Assembly: GCF_022750635.1 (NCBI RefSeq) | Contig: NZ_JAJKBG010000003.1 | Coordinates: 1 to 64,000 of the forward strand | Reading direction: 5' to 3' | Source: Brevundimonas pishanensis | GTDB lineage: Bacteria > Pseudomonadota > Alphaproteobacteria > Caulobacterales > Caulobacteraceae | Length of the DNA stretch: 64,000 nucleotides | In this document: positions 1-8,485 of the stretch, in pieces | Layout of the letters: each line of letters begins with the position of its first letter | Numbering within the stretch: the stretch's first letter is position 1 | The notes under the pieces: model-generated | The model's database searches: none | What the model saw: only the letters and a program-made list of their open reading frames with translations | Told to the model about the DNA's origin: nothing | Made by a program: the position numbers and the translations under genes

Positions 1-54
1 CTCGTCAGGCTCATAACCTGAAGGTCGTAGGTTCAAATCCTACTCCCGCACCCA
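1..54 (+). tRNA. tRNA-Met (CAT), probably initiator type; 5' part outside the window
   Basis: The anticodon loop CTCATAA at 8-14 gives anticodon CAT, with a 5-bp anticodon stem. A 5-bp T stem (27-31 with 39-43) and its loop follow, then the 3' acceptor strand and an encoded CCA at 52-54. The stretch from the D-stem side through the anticodon arm matches alphaproteobacterial initiator tRNA better than elongator tRNA-Met. The anticodon stem carries an A-U pair where enterobacterial initiator tRNAs have three G-C pairs. The 5' acceptor strand and D arm lie upstream of the window, so the 1-72 mismatch typical of initiators cannot be checked. Confidence 0.85.
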
Positions 55-84
55 AAAAAGCCCCGCCAAACAGCGGGGCTTTTT
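55..84 (+). terminator. Rho-independent terminator after tRNA-Met
   Basis: The arm AGCCCCGC at 59-66 pairs with GCGGGGCT at 73-80 and is followed by a T run at 80-84. It starts directly behind the tRNA CCA end. Confidence 0.85.
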
Positions 85-110
85 GCTGTCATGCCCTCAG
101 GCTGTGACCC

Positions 111-719
111 TTAACAGCCCGGCAGGACAGAGGCTGCTCCAGCGTCACAATGTGCTAGCCACCAGACGTCGCGCGCGCCGATCTGGTACGCATACACGTT
201 CCAGCTTCCGTTCAGCTTTACCCATATCGCGTCGATGCTGATGTTGTTCGACAGCTTTGAAGGGCTGTCGCGATAGGCGGGTGTCGTGTGAGGCCTTATA
301 GGCGAGCCGTCAGGGTGTTGCGGCTCCAATTGCGCGAAGGCCCACTGGCCGTCTGACCGCAAGTTCCGAACCACGAAGACGGCGTGCGTTCCTAGATCCT
401 GACGGGTTCTGAGCCGGATTACGTCCATCAGCTCGCGGCGTTCGCGACTTCCCGACGGAGGCGTATAGGCACGGGCACCGGATTTTTCGGACTGGCCTCC
501 GCTCGCATAAACAGGAGTGCTCTGCGAGCGATGACCTTCGGCGGCGATAATGGGCGCGCGGGTGGTGCTGGCCATCGCGAGGGGGGGGCTTGGAAAATCC
601 CCACCCTGCGCAGTAGGCGGACCATCACCGCAGGCCACCACGCCAGTTCCAGCAAACGTGCTAACAGCAAGCGCCATCAGAACGTGCCGAGTTTTCCGCA
701 AGCGGCCGTGACCTGCCAT
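111..719 (-). CDS. putative lipoprotein, paralogue of the gene at 21882-22457
   Basis: This is a 202-residue protein with a basic N-terminus, a hydrophobic stretch (about residues 12-28) and a lipobox-like VVAC, so an exported lipoprotein is likely. From about residue 85 it aligns along its whole length with the 21882-22457 product: YTPPSGS, an RSDGQWAF block, P.YR, a K.NG.W block, and IGA.DVWW followed by HC. Both proteins end in Cys (LPGC here, LIGC there), which suggests a disulfide near the C-terminus. I do not recognise a named family. A 17-bp motif shared with two other operons lies upstream at 775-791. The gene is followed on its own strand by the tRNA terminator region. Confidence 0.7.
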   Translation of the reverse strand: MAGHGRLRKTRHVLMALAVSTFAGTGVVACGDGPPTAQGGDFPSPPLAMASTTRAPIIAAEGHRSQSTPVYASGGQSEKSGARAYTPPSGSRERRELMDVIRLRTRQDLGTHAVFVVRNLRSDGQWAFAQLEPQHPDGSPIRPHTTPAYRDSPSKLSNNISIDAIWVKLNGSWNVYAYQIGARDVWWLAHCDAGAASVLPGC

Positions 720-774
720 GACAATCTCCGATTGAAGTTGGAGAAAGACTAGCGGCTGTTAAGCATGCCGATAA

Positions 775-791
775 CGCCATGGATATGGGGG
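775..791 (-). promoter_or_regulatory. conserved upstream motif, copy 1 (CCCCCATATCCATGGCG)
   Basis: Read on the minus strand this is CCCCCATATCCATGGCG, about 55 bases upstream of the lipoprotein start at 719. The core CCAT-4 bases-ATGG is an inverted repeat. Near-identical copies, all pointing toward a downstream exported-protein gene, occur at 3506-3522 and 23497-23513. Whether it is a promoter element or a regulator site cannot be told from sequence. Confidence 0.5.
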
Positions 792-792
792 C

Positions 793-1476
793 TTAGAGGG
801 TTAACTGTCCCCGCTGGACCGCAGCGAAAACGGCTTCACTGCGCGAGTTCACGGCGAGCTTGCGATAGATGGCTTTGACGTGATCGCCGACGGTCAGGGG
901 CGAGATGCCCAACTCGCGCGCGGCAGACTTATAGGAATGTCCCCGTGAGAACAGGGACAGCAACTCCGCCTCTCGCGGCGTCAGGCGCTCGGCAGCCGGG
1001 AGTTGTGATTTGGGAGCCTCGCTCGGAGCGGCGGGGACGCGCAGTTGCTGTAGTAAGAAAGTGGCCGCTGCGGCGCTGATGGGCGCACCGCCCGCTACGG
1101 TTACGCGAATGCCGTCCAGTATCGCTTCGGTCGTCGCATCCTTGAGCAGATAGCCATCGGCCCCCGCATTAAATGCAGAGAGCACTGTCTCCTTGTCGCC
1201 GAATGCGGTGATGACCAGCGAGAAGATACCGGCGGCCTTGATATCTGGAATGGCGTCCAACCCGCTCCCGTCGGGGAGGCCCAGATCGGTGAGCATCAAA
1301 TCAGGCTTTTGGGCGATAACGGCAGGAAGCTCCGCCAGACAGGTGGCAATGCCACAAAGCTCCATATCCCCGGACTGCCCGACGATATGTTCGAAATGCT
1401 CGCGCACGGGCACGCTGTCTTCGAGAAGGCCGATGCGGAGCGTCTGCGGAGCTGACTGGGGGGAGGCGGCGGACAT
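793..1476 (-). CDS. response regulator, NarL/LuxR family
   Basis: This 227-residue two-domain regulator has an N-terminal receiver (about residues 14-130) with the acidic pair near residues 19-20 and the phosphoacceptor Asp64 in MLTDLGLPDG. A C-terminal LuxR-type helix-turn-helix (about 163-222) carries LTPREAELL and SPLTVGDHVKAIYRKL. Its start codon overlaps the stop of the sensor kinase gene upstream by one base (TGATG), so the two are co-transcribed and probably translationally coupled. It presumably receives phosphate from that kinase and acts as a dimeric DNA-binding protein. Target genes are unknown; the shared 17-bp motif on both sides of this locus is a candidate site. Confidence 0.93.
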   Translation of the reverse strand: MSAASPQSAPQTLRIGLLEDSVPVREHFEHIVGQSGDMELCGIATCLAELPAVIAQKPDLMLTDLGLPDGSGLDAIPDIKAAGIFSLVITAFGDKETVLSAFNAGADGYLLKDATTEAILDGIRVTVAGGAPISAAAATFLLQQLRVPAAPSEAPKSQLPAAERLTPREAELLSLFSRGHSYKSAARELGISPLTVGDHVKAIYRKLAVNSRSEAVFAAVQRGQLTL

Positions 1477-3425
1477 CAGGCGGCGACACTCTCGGATACA
1501 GTTAGGGGAATGCTCAGAACGATAGCGGTACCCTGCGTGGCATTGGTCCAGTCGATGGTCCCGCCGATGGTGGTGGCGCGGGTGCGCATATTACCCAGAC
1601 CATGCCCGCCCTGCGGAGCGCTGGACGTCAGGTTGGCGGGCAAGCCCTTCCCGTTGTCGGCGATGCGGACAGTCAGATCGCCATTGGCATCCGTGCGGAC
1701 CTGCACCGCTATGGTGTCGGCTCCCGAATGCTTGATGGCATTGGTTACGCCTTCCTGCATGATGCGGAAGATCTGAAGGACTACAGGAGGCGCCAAGTCG
1801 ACCTCCGAGGCCAACTCGACGTTCCAGTCAAACATCAGGCCCGCGCCCTCGACACGCGGGCGTACGCGGCTCTCGAACACGTCCAGCATGGTTGTGAGTG
1901 TGCTGGCGGTCGCGTCGACGGAATCGATCATCAGACGGATTTCATCCATCGCCGTCTGCAGACCTTCGGCCATTCTGTCCTTGTCGATGGCTCCGCGTCG
2001 CACTTCGAGCAGCAGGCCGACCAACTGACCGCCCACGCCATCGTGCATGTCCCGCATCAGGCGGCGACGCTCTTCATTGCGCGCCTGCTGGTCGATCAGT
2101 TCGCGTTCGCGGATATAGGCCTGAGCCAGCTCGGCCTCGCGGCGCTTCAGATTGGTTTCCAGCATGTTGTTGAGCGTCAGCGCCGACTGGAACAGATGGA
2201 AGTTGCGCTGGAGGAAGGCGATGACGAAGGCCAGAATAAGTATGGCGGCGGAATCGACGAAATAACCGCCCGCCAGCAGCCCGAACTTGGCCCCCACTGC
2301 GTCCAGCGCGAGGCAGACTGCGCAGATCGCAAGAAGGCCCGCCTCGATATAACGATCCTCGGCCGTGGTCGCGAAATGCCACACCAGCCGCGCCACCGCG
2401 ATGCATCCGGCGGCCAGAGCGAACCACGACCATGCCTTATCCATCAGGTCGAAGCCCATGGGCATGGGCACCTTATGCAGCGCGTAAACGGTTGCTGCCG
2501 TAAAGACGAGCCAACATGCAATCAGCGCGAACTGCAGCTTGATCAGGGGACGGCGTGTCCAGGAGTCGAGGAAGCAGATCAGGCTCACCGACACCAGTGA
2601 GGTGAGGGCGAAGAAGGCGACCATCCGGCCCAGCCCGCTCAGCGGAATGTCGAGGACCAATCCGTAGGCACAATAGGCCGTCCACGACCAGCACAGCACC
2701 AGCAGCCAAGAGGCGAAAAGCTTGTCCTGCGAGCGAAAGACGGTGATCAGCGCGAACAGGCCCAGCAGGAAGGTCAGGGCACCGCCCAGCATGCGGTAAT
2801 CAATCACCTGCCAGAAGCGCATCGCCGTGGCTTCGCGCACCTGCTGATACTCGCCCATCATCGGCTCGACGAGGTCTGTATAGGGAAAGCCGTGGCGTAC
2901 GGTGATGATGTTGATCTGGTTTTCGCCAGCCTTCAGCAGACCTGCTGGGACATGCAGAAGATAGGGGCGCTGGCCATCAAAGGTCTGGCGGGCGAATTCC
3001 ATCCGGCCCTTTTTGTGAATGACCGAGCCGTTCAGGCGATAAATGAAGTTGTCGACCTGCTGGTAGGCCACCAGCCCCAGACCTTCGGGCGGAACGTCGG
3101 TCAGGTTGAACGTCATGCGAAGTGAGAGATAGGCCGGATCGCAGCAGTCGGTGTAGGGCAGGTTGATCTTGCTGTAGGTCGCCGCATCGGCGGCCGCCTC
3201 GGTCGGAGCCTTCAACTCTGCCAACTCGGCGCTGGAGAAGGCGATACGGTCGATGTTACGCGGGGAATTACGCGGCCCGATCGGGGCATAGAACAGGCCC
3301 CAAAAAACAGCCTGAATGACGACGATGGCCGCGATAATGCGTAAACCGCGCTGCCAGGTGGGCTTCGGATGCAAGGCGTCATTGGACCCGTCGCCCGCGG
3401 CGCGGTCGCTTCGTACTCGTAACAT
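1476..3425 (-). CDS. sensor histidine kinase, 7TMR-DISM-like sensor with HisKA_3
   Basis: The 649-residue membrane kinase has a TM segment near residues 28-48 and a periplasmic domain (about 55-205) of the carbohydrate-binding-like type seen in 7TMR-DISM sensors. A block of about seven TM helices (210-415) and a coiled coil (415-450) follow. The NarX/DesK-type dimerisation domain has phospho-His461 in RDMHDGVGG. The ATPase domain shows TNAIKHSGA (N box), ADNGKGLP (G1) and GHGLGNM (G2). A GGGGATAGGG ribosome-binding site precedes the ATG. It is the partner of the overlapping response regulator gene. The stimulus cannot be read from sequence. Confidence 0.92.
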   Translation of the reverse strand: MLRVRSDRAAGDGSNDALHPKPTWQRGLRIIAAIVVIQAVFWGLFYAPIGPRNSPRNIDRIAFSSAELAELKAPTEAAADAATYSKINLPYTDCCDPAYLSLRMTFNLTDVPPEGLGLVAYQQVDNFIYRLNGSVIHKKGRMEFARQTFDGQRPYLLHVPAGLLKAGENQINIITVRHGFPYTDLVEPMMGEYQQVREATAMRFWQVIDYRMLGGALTFLLGLFALITVFRSQDKLFASWLLVLCWSWTAYCAYGLVLDIPLSGLGRMVAFFALTSLVSVSLICFLDSWTRRPLIKLQFALIACWLVFTAATVYALHKVPMPMGFDLMDKAWSWFALAAGCIAVARLVWHFATTAEDRYIEAGLLAICAVCLALDAVGAKFGLLAGGYFVDSAAILILAFVIAFLQRNFHLFQSALTLNNMLETNLKRREAELAQAYIRERELIDQQARNEERRRLMRDMHDGVGGQLVGLLLEVRRGAIDKDRMAEGLQTAMDEIRLMIDSVDATASTLTTMLDVFESRVRPRVEGAGLMFDWNVELASEVDLAPPVVLQIFRIMQEGVTNAIKHSGADTIAVQVRTDANGDLTVRIADNGKGLPANLTSSAPQGGHGLGNMRTRATTIGGTIDWTNATQGTAIVLSIPLTVSESVAA

Positions 3426-3505
3426 GCCCTATCCCCAGATAACGTTACTCACGAGGACAATATGGCAAAACGGCGCCTTGCCGCAACGCCTGTAAATATG
3501 GACAC

Positions 3506-3522
3506 CCCCCATATCCGTGGTG
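3506..3522 (+). promoter_or_regulatory. conserved upstream motif, copy 2 (CCCCCATATCCGTGGTG)
   Basis: This plus-strand motif lies in the divergent intergenic region between the sensor kinase and the secreted-protein gene, about 108 bases upstream of the ATG at 3630. It matches the copies at 775-791 and 23497-23513 at 14-15 of 17 positions and has the same orientation relative to the downstream gene. Confidence 0.45.
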
Positions 3523-3629
3523 CTGCACCGACGTGTTTGTTTTCAATACAACCTTATCAGGCATCCACCGGGCTGGACCGGGCGAGACGCTTGGACAGCG
3601 CATACCGCGCCCTGATGAGGACATTGGAT

Positions 3630-4085
3630 ATGAAAAAGACCTTCGTGCTGGCGGCTGCCGCCGTTGTTCTTATGGCCGCTCCGGCGATGGCGCAGACCGC
3701 ACATCGCACCGCCACCTTTGGTGAAGTCAGCCTCAGCGCAGGCTTCACGCCCGATCCCTATCGCGTCAGCATGACCGCAGGCGGCAGCATCAACGGTGCC
3801 CGCCTTCCGGGTTCGTGCATGGGCAATATCTCCGACGCTCCGGATTTCGAAGTGACCTATGACGCCGGCGGCCTTCCGCTGGTCTTCCGCACCTTGTCGA
3901 GCGCTGACACGACCTTGATCATCAACGGTCCGGATGGCCGCTGGTATTGCGATGATGACAGCTATGGCGACGGCGATGCCATGGTCCGCTTCTCGCGTCC
4001 GCAAAGCGGCACCTATGACATCTGGGTCGGTGTGCTGGGCGACTCGACCGCCTCGGCCACGCTCGAAGTCACCGAGACTCCGTAA
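3630..4085 (+). CDS. secreted protein of unknown function with PPC-like fold features
   Basis: The protein has 151 residues. The ATG at 3630 is chosen over upstream in-frame starts because TGAGG at 3616-3620 lies in front of it and a classical signal peptide follows (MKKTF, a hydrophobic core, then APAMAQ as cleavage site). The mature part of about 130 residues is a predicted beta protein with acidic segments (WYCDDDSYGDGD) and a closing strand pattern GTYDIWVG, reminiscent of bacterial pre-peptidase C-terminal (PPC) domains. Two Cys residues could form a disulfide. It is probably periplasmic or secreted. It stands alone between a conserved upstream motif and a terminator. Confidence 0.75.
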   Translation: MKKTFVLAAAAVVLMAAPAMAQTAHRTATFGEVSLSAGFTPDPYRVSMTAGGSINGARLPGSCMGNISDAPDFEVTYDAGGLPLVFRTLSSADTTLIINGPDGRWYCDDDSYGDGDAMVRFSRPQSGTYDIWVGVLGDSTASATLEVTETP

Positions 4086-4105
4086 GCGGACGGACTGTCC
4101 AGAAC

Positions 4106-4141
4106 GGGGCGTCCTGCTGTTGGTGGGACGCCCTTTGTTTT
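4106..4141 (+). terminator. Rho-independent terminator
   Basis: The arm GGGCGTCC at 4107-4114 pairs with GGACGCCC at 4126-4133 and is followed by TTTGTTTT. It closes the secreted-protein gene. Confidence 0.75.
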
Positions 4142-4162
4142 CCATGCAGGGGCTAGAAATCC

Positions 4163-5332
4163 ATGTCTAACGACCAGATCAGCGTCACGACCTCGACGTC
4201 GTGGTTTTCACGTCTGGGCAGCGCCATCAAGGGCGTTCTGTTCGGCTTTGTGGTCATTCTGGCTGCCATCGTTCTGCTGTTCTGGAACGAGGGGCGGTCC
4301 ATTGAATCCGTCCGCACCAATAAAGAGGGCGCAGGCGCTGTTATCAGCGTGGACGCCAATCGCGTGGACGCGGCCAATAACGGCAAGCTGGTGCATATTT
4401 CCGCGGCGGCCTCTGCCGAGGGGCATCGCCGTGACGATGTGACCGGCGTTGCAGCCGATGGTCTCGTGCTGTCGCGATCGGTGGAATATTTCCAGTGGGT
4501 TGAATCCAGCCAGTCCGACACCCGCACCAAGCTGGGCGGCGGGCAGGAAACGGTCACGACCTATTCCTACACAACCGAGTGGACGAACGCTCCGCAGGAC
4601 AGCGCTCGCTTCAATCAACCGCAAGGGCACCAAAATCCCCCGGCGACGCTGAAAGACGGTACCTTTGCGGCGGATCAAGCCTCGATCGGAGCCTTTAAGG
4701 CCACGGCACCTGTGCTGAGCCAGCTGACGGCACAAACCAACTTCACGCCCAGTGCCGAACAGGTTCAGGCAGCGTCCTCGGCGCTGGGGCGTCCGGTTTC
4801 GGCGCAAGAGAATGTTCTGTTCGTGGGCCAGAACGCTGCCACGCCGCAGGTCGGTGACATGCGCATCACCTATCACCATCTGCCGCAGAACACAGTCCTG
4901 AGCGTCATCGGCGCCCAGACCGGCAATGAGATCACCCCGTTCATCGCCAAGACCGGCAGCCCCATTCTCATGGTCCGCACGGGTACAGCCTCGGCCACCG
5001 AGATGTTCCAGGCCGCCAAGGCAGCCAACCAGACGATGAGCTGGCTCCTGCGCGGCGTGGGCTTGGCCGCGATGATCGCCGGCTTTGGCATGCTGCTGGC
5101 TCCGCTGGGTGTGCTGGGCGATGTGGTGCCCTTCATCGGCAGCATTGTTCGCATGGGCACCGGCCTGATGGCGGGCGCTGTCGGACTGGCACTCAGCCTT
5201 GTCGTGATCGCCCTTGCGTGGCTGGCTTTCCGTCCTGTCGTCGCCATCATTCTGCTGGCGGTCGCGGGGGCTGCAGTGGCGGGCGTGCTGTGGATGCGCA
5301 AGCGCAAACCTGTGCCCGCGCCGGCTGTCTAA
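4163..5332 (+). CDS. TMEM43-like membrane protein
   Basis: This 389-residue protein has the TMEM43 (DUF1625) layout. One TM helix lies near residues 18-38 and is followed by WNEGRSI, a conserved family signature. A large soluble region (about 45-285) follows, then three closely spaced TM helices (about 290-385) and a short basic tail. The soluble part includes the family's VEYFQWVE segment. In eukaryotes TMEM43 sits in the inner nuclear membrane; the role of bacterial members is unknown to me. AGGGG precedes the ATG. It is a single gene bounded by terminators on both sides. Confidence 0.85.
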   Translation: MSNDQISVTTSTSWFSRLGSAIKGVLFGFVVILAAIVLLFWNEGRSIESVRTNKEGAGAVISVDANRVDAANNGKLVHISAAASAEGHRRDDVTGVAADGLVLSRSVEYFQWVESSQSDTRTKLGGGQETVTTYSYTTEWTNAPQDSARFNQPQGHQNPPATLKDGTFAADQASIGAFKATAPVLSQLTAQTNFTPSAEQVQAASSALGRPVSAQENVLFVGQNAATPQVGDMRITYHHLPQNTVLSVIGAQTGNEITPFIAKTGSPILMVRTGTASATEMFQAAKAANQTMSWLLRGVGLAAMIAGFGMLLAPLGVLGDVVPFIGSIVRMGTGLMAGAVGLALSLVVIALAWLAFRPVVAIILLAVAGAAVAGVLWMRKRKPVPAPAV

Positions 5333-5358
5333 GCTCCTCCGGCCGACGCGTTTGCACG

Positions 5359-5389
5359 AAGGGTATCCGTTTTACCGGATACCCTTTTG
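5359..5389 (+). terminator. Rho-independent terminator
   Basis: The arm AAGGGTATCCG at 5359-5369 pairs exactly with CGGATACCCTT at 5376-5386, with a TTTT run at the end. It lies 27 bases after the TMEM43-like gene. Confidence 0.85.
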
Positions 5390-5488
5390 CCGGTTACCCT
5401 TTGAATGTCGGCAGCAGGCCGCATTGCCTTGCATTACCCCGATGTCCTTGCCACTGATAAGGCGTTGATTTCAGGGGAGCGGGATACA

Positions 5489-7279
5489 ATGGCACAGTTG
5501 AATGGCGGCGCGTTTGGCCGCCCGGTTTCGGCGTTTGCCGTCGGTATGGCATTGGCTGCGACCGCGCTGTCGAGCCCTGCAGTGGCGGATCAGGTCGCTG
5601 CCGTCGCTACCGCCCCGAACGACGCGGGCGCGCGACTGAAGACGCTCTATGAAGCCGACTGGGACTTCAACCAACGCGACAACGGCAGCGAGCCGGACGG
5701 CAAAGGCGGCTATAAGCGCGCAACCCGCCTGCCTTCGGTCGACCTGCCCAGCCAGCAGCGCCGCATCGAGCAGGCACAGCGCGTTCTGGCCGAACTGGAC
5801 ACCATCCCCCTGGAGCAGTTGTCGAACGAGGACCGTATCAACGCGGCGGTTCTGCGGACTAATCTGGAACACACACTGATCGACGGTCGCGCGAGTGAAT
5901 GGGAAATGCCCTTCAACAGCGACAGCAATTTCTGGACCTATCTGGCGCGCGCAGGCGGGCTTCGCACCGTCGAGGACTTTGACCGCCACATTGCCCGCAT
6001 GCGCGACATCCCGCGCTATTTTGACGAGCACAAGGTCAATATGCGGGCGGGCCTCGCCCGTGGTTTCAGCGTGCCGCGGGTGACCGCTGAGGGACGTGAC
6101 AGCTCGATCAGCAGCTTCATCACCGATACGGCAGAGGCCAACGCCTTCTTCGATCCGTTCCGCACTATGCCCGCCACCATTCCGGCGGCCGATCAGGAGC
6201 GCATCCGCGCCGACGCCCGTGGTGCCATCATCGAGGAAGTCATTCCGGCCTATCGGCAACTTCTGAGCTTCTACAACGACGAATACATTCCCCGCACGCG
6301 CACGACCCTTGCGGCTTACGACATGCCGAACGGGCCGGCCTATTACGCAGAGCAAATCCGCAAATACACGACGACGGATCTAACCGCCGACCAGATCCAC
6401 CAGATCGGCCTGTCCGAAGTGGCCCGCATCACCGCTGAAATGCACGAGGTGATGAAACAGGCGAACTTCAACGGCACCCTGCAGGAGTTCATCACCTTCC
6501 TGCGCACCGATCCCCAGTTCGTGGCCAAGACGCCGGATGAACTGCTGATGACCTCGGCATGGGTGGCCAAGCGTGTGGATGCCAAGCTGTCCGAGAATTT
6601 CGGCCTTCTGCCGCGCCGTCCCTACACCATCATTCCTGTGCCGGAAGCCTTGGCACCCTTCTATACGGCGGGCCGCGGCGGTCTGGGCTCATGTCAGATG
6701 AATACCTACGACCTGCCCAGTCGCCCGCTGTACAACATCCCCGCCCTGACCCTTCACGAATGTGCGCCGGGCCACAGCATGCAGGCTGCATTGTCCGCCG
6801 AGCAGCAGGGTATTCCGGCCTTCCGTCGCAGCACCTATTTCTCGGGCTATGGCGAAGGCTGGGGCCTTTATACCGAGTGGCTGGGTGTCGAGATGGGCAT
6901 CTATCGCACGCCGTACGAGAACTTTGGCCGCCTGTCCTACGAGATGTGGCGCGCGGCGCGTCTGGTGATCGATACGGGCGTCCACGCCAAGGGCTGGACC
7001 CGCCAGCAGGCCATCGACTACCTCGCCAGCCATACCGCCCTGTCACAGCATGAAGTGGCGACCGAGGTGGACCGCTACATCTCGTGGCCGGGTCAGGCGC
7101 TGGCCTATAAGCTCGGCGAGATCACAATCCGCCGCCTGCGGGCCGAGGCCGAGGCCGCGCTGGGCCAAAAGTTCGACAAGCGCACCTTCCACGACCGCAT
7201 TCTGGCGATGGGGGCGGTGCCGCTGACCACGCTGGAAGAACAGATGCGGGCCTATATCGCTGAAGAACAGGCCAAATAA
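5489..7279 (+). CDS. DUF885 family putative exported metallopeptidase
   Basis: The protein has 596 residues. The ATG at 5489 is preferred because AGGGGAG at 5473-5479 precedes it and a signal peptide follows (cleavage near SSPAVADQ). The body matches the DUF885 family, which includes Zn-dependent carboxypeptidase-like proteins. The family signature HECAPGH, preceded by LTL, is present near residue 427 and carries the predicted metal-binding His/Glu residues; a downstream GYGEGWGLYTEWLG block is also typical. It is probably a periplasmic peptidase; the substrate is not determined. It is monocistronic and shares a terminator with the convergent emrA-like gene. Confidence 0.88.
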   Translation: MAQLNGGAFGRPVSAFAVGMALAATALSSPAVADQVAAVATAPNDAGARLKTLYEADWDFNQRDNGSEPDGKGGYKRATRLPSVDLPSQQRRIEQAQRVLAELDTIPLEQLSNEDRINAAVLRTNLEHTLIDGRASEWEMPFNSDSNFWTYLARAGGLRTVEDFDRHIARMRDIPRYFDEHKVNMRAGLARGFSVPRVTAEGRDSSISSFITDTAEANAFFDPFRTMPATIPAADQERIRADARGAIIEEVIPAYRQLLSFYNDEYIPRTRTTLAAYDMPNGPAYYAEQIRKYTTTDLTADQIHQIGLSEVARITAEMHEVMKQANFNGTLQEFITFLRTDPQFVAKTPDELLMTSAWVAKRVDAKLSENFGLLPRRPYTIIPVPEALAPFYTAGRGGLGSCQMNTYDLPSRPLYNIPALTLHECAPGHSMQAALSAEQQGIPAFRRSTYFSGYGEGWGLYTEWLGVEMGIYRTPYENFGRLSYEMWRAARLVIDTGVHAKGWTRQQAIDYLASHTALSQHEVATEVDRYISWPGQALAYKLGEITIRRLRAEAEAALGQKFDKRTFHDRILAMGAVPLTTLEEQMRAYIAEEQAK

Positions 7280-7282
7280 GCC

Positions 7283-7312
7283 AAAGGCCCGATCCGCCGG
7301 ATCGGGCCTTTT
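7283..7312. terminator. bidirectional terminator between convergent genes
   Basis: The arm AAAGGCCCGATCC at 7283-7295 pairs with GGATCGGGCCTTTT, ending at 7312. The A/T-rich ends allow function in both directions, for the DUF885 gene and the emrA-like gene. Confidence 0.85.
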
Positions 7313-7314
7313 CT

Positions 7315-8466
7315 TCATCGGGTGCTGACCCGCGCCGTGACCGACAGACCGGGGCGAAGGCGCTGGGCCAGCGGCTGGTCGGGATCAATGCTGATCTTGA
7401 CCGGCACGCGCTGGGCCACCTTGGTGAAGTTGCCGGTCGCATTGTCGGGACGGATGACCGCAAACTCAGAGCCGGTGGCGGGGGAAATCAGCTCGACATG
7501 CCCTTTAAGCGTCGCGCCGCCCAGAGCATCGACCGCCATTTCGACCGGCTGGCCGACGCGGATATCGCGCATCTGGTTTTCCTTGAAATTGGCGACGATC
7601 CAGAGACGGTCGGGGACCAGCGCCATCAACTGGCTGCCGGTCTGGACCTGCTGGCCCTGACGCACGGTGATCTCGCCCAGACGCCCTGCGCGGGGGGCGA
7701 CAATACGGGTGTTGGCCAGATCGATCTCGGCCAGATGCACCTGCGCCAGCGCATTCTCGACAGCGGCTTCCAGCGTGCCACGGCTGACCACGGCAGAGGT
7801 CACGCCCGTCTCGGCGATCCCCTCGGCAGCGCGGGCGGCGGCCAGTTGCGCCTCGACAGCCTGCAAGGCGGTGCGTGTTACATCGACCTGAGCCTGCGCC
7901 ACCCATCCACCCTCGAACAGGCGGCGAGCGCGGTCGTGATCGGCGCGAGCCTTGGCGACATTGGCCTGTGCGCTGGCGATGGAGGCGCGGGTCTGGGCGA
8001 CGCTGCCCTTGGCAGAATCCTGCGACTGGGCCGAGTTGGCCAGTTGCGCCTGTGCGGCATGCAGGTTGGCCTTGGCCTGTTCCAGCTTCTGCACATAGAT
8101 GCGGTCATCGATGGTCAGCAGCAGGTCGCCTTCCTTTACGGACTGGAAGTCCTGCGCCAGCACCTGAGTGACGGCACCCGAGACCTGAGGCGCGATGGTC
8201 GTCACCTGACCACGCACATAGGCATTGTCCGTGTGCTGGACGCTCGTGTTGAACGGCGGCAGGGCCCATGCCTTCATGATCAGCGCAATACCAACTAGCG
8301 CCAGCGCGGCCATGACCACGCCGAACAGGATACGTTTGCGCGGCGGCGGGGCCGCAGACGCAGGCGCAGCGGGGGCGGGCGCAGCGGGCGGCGGTGGAGC
8401 CGGTTGGGGCGGTGCGGCCGGTGGTGTTTGCGGGGTCTGACCGTTTTCGGGGGGCGTATCAGTCAT
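7315..8466 (-). CDS. EmrA/HlyD-type periplasmic adaptor of an MFS efflux pump
   Basis: This is a 383-residue membrane fusion protein. A Pro/Ala-rich N-terminal cytoplasmic tail (about residues 1-45) is followed by one TM helix (about 47-67) and a biotinyl-lipoyl-like half motif starting at NAYVRGQVTTIAPQVSG. A long coiled-coil hairpin (about 120-230) and the beta-barrel region follow. The start at 8466 is chosen because longer in-frame starts would overlap the emrB-like gene deeply. It links the inner-membrane MFS pump to an outer-membrane channel such as the TolC-like protein of the same cluster. It is the last gene of the minus-strand run. Confidence 0.9.
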   Translation of the reverse strand: MTDTPPENGQTPQTPPAAPPQPAPPPPAAPAPAAPASAAPPPRKRILFGVVMAALALVGIALIMKAWALPPFNTSVQHTDNAYVRGQVTTIAPQVSGAVTQVLAQDFQSVKEGDLLLTIDDRIYVQKLEQAKANLHAAQAQLANSAQSQDSAKGSVAQTRASIASAQANVAKARADHDRARRLFEGGWVAQAQVDVTRTALQAVEAQLAAARAAEGIAETGVTSAVVSRGTLEAAVENALAQVHLAEIDLANTRIVAPRAGRLGEITVRQGQQVQTGSQLMALVPDRLWIVANFKENQMRDIRVGQPVEMAVDALGGATLKGHVELISPATGSEFAVIRPDNATGNFTKVAQRVPVKISIDPDQPLAQRLRPGLSVTARVSTR

Positions 8467-8485
8467 GGGGGTCTCGGTTTCGCGA

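Noticed and set aside
3440..3447. TAACGTTA palindrome upstream of the sensor kinase gene, with a CAACGTTG at 15614-15621
   Set aside because: Eight-base palindromes of this kind are expected by chance in 64 kb, and nothing else links the two places.
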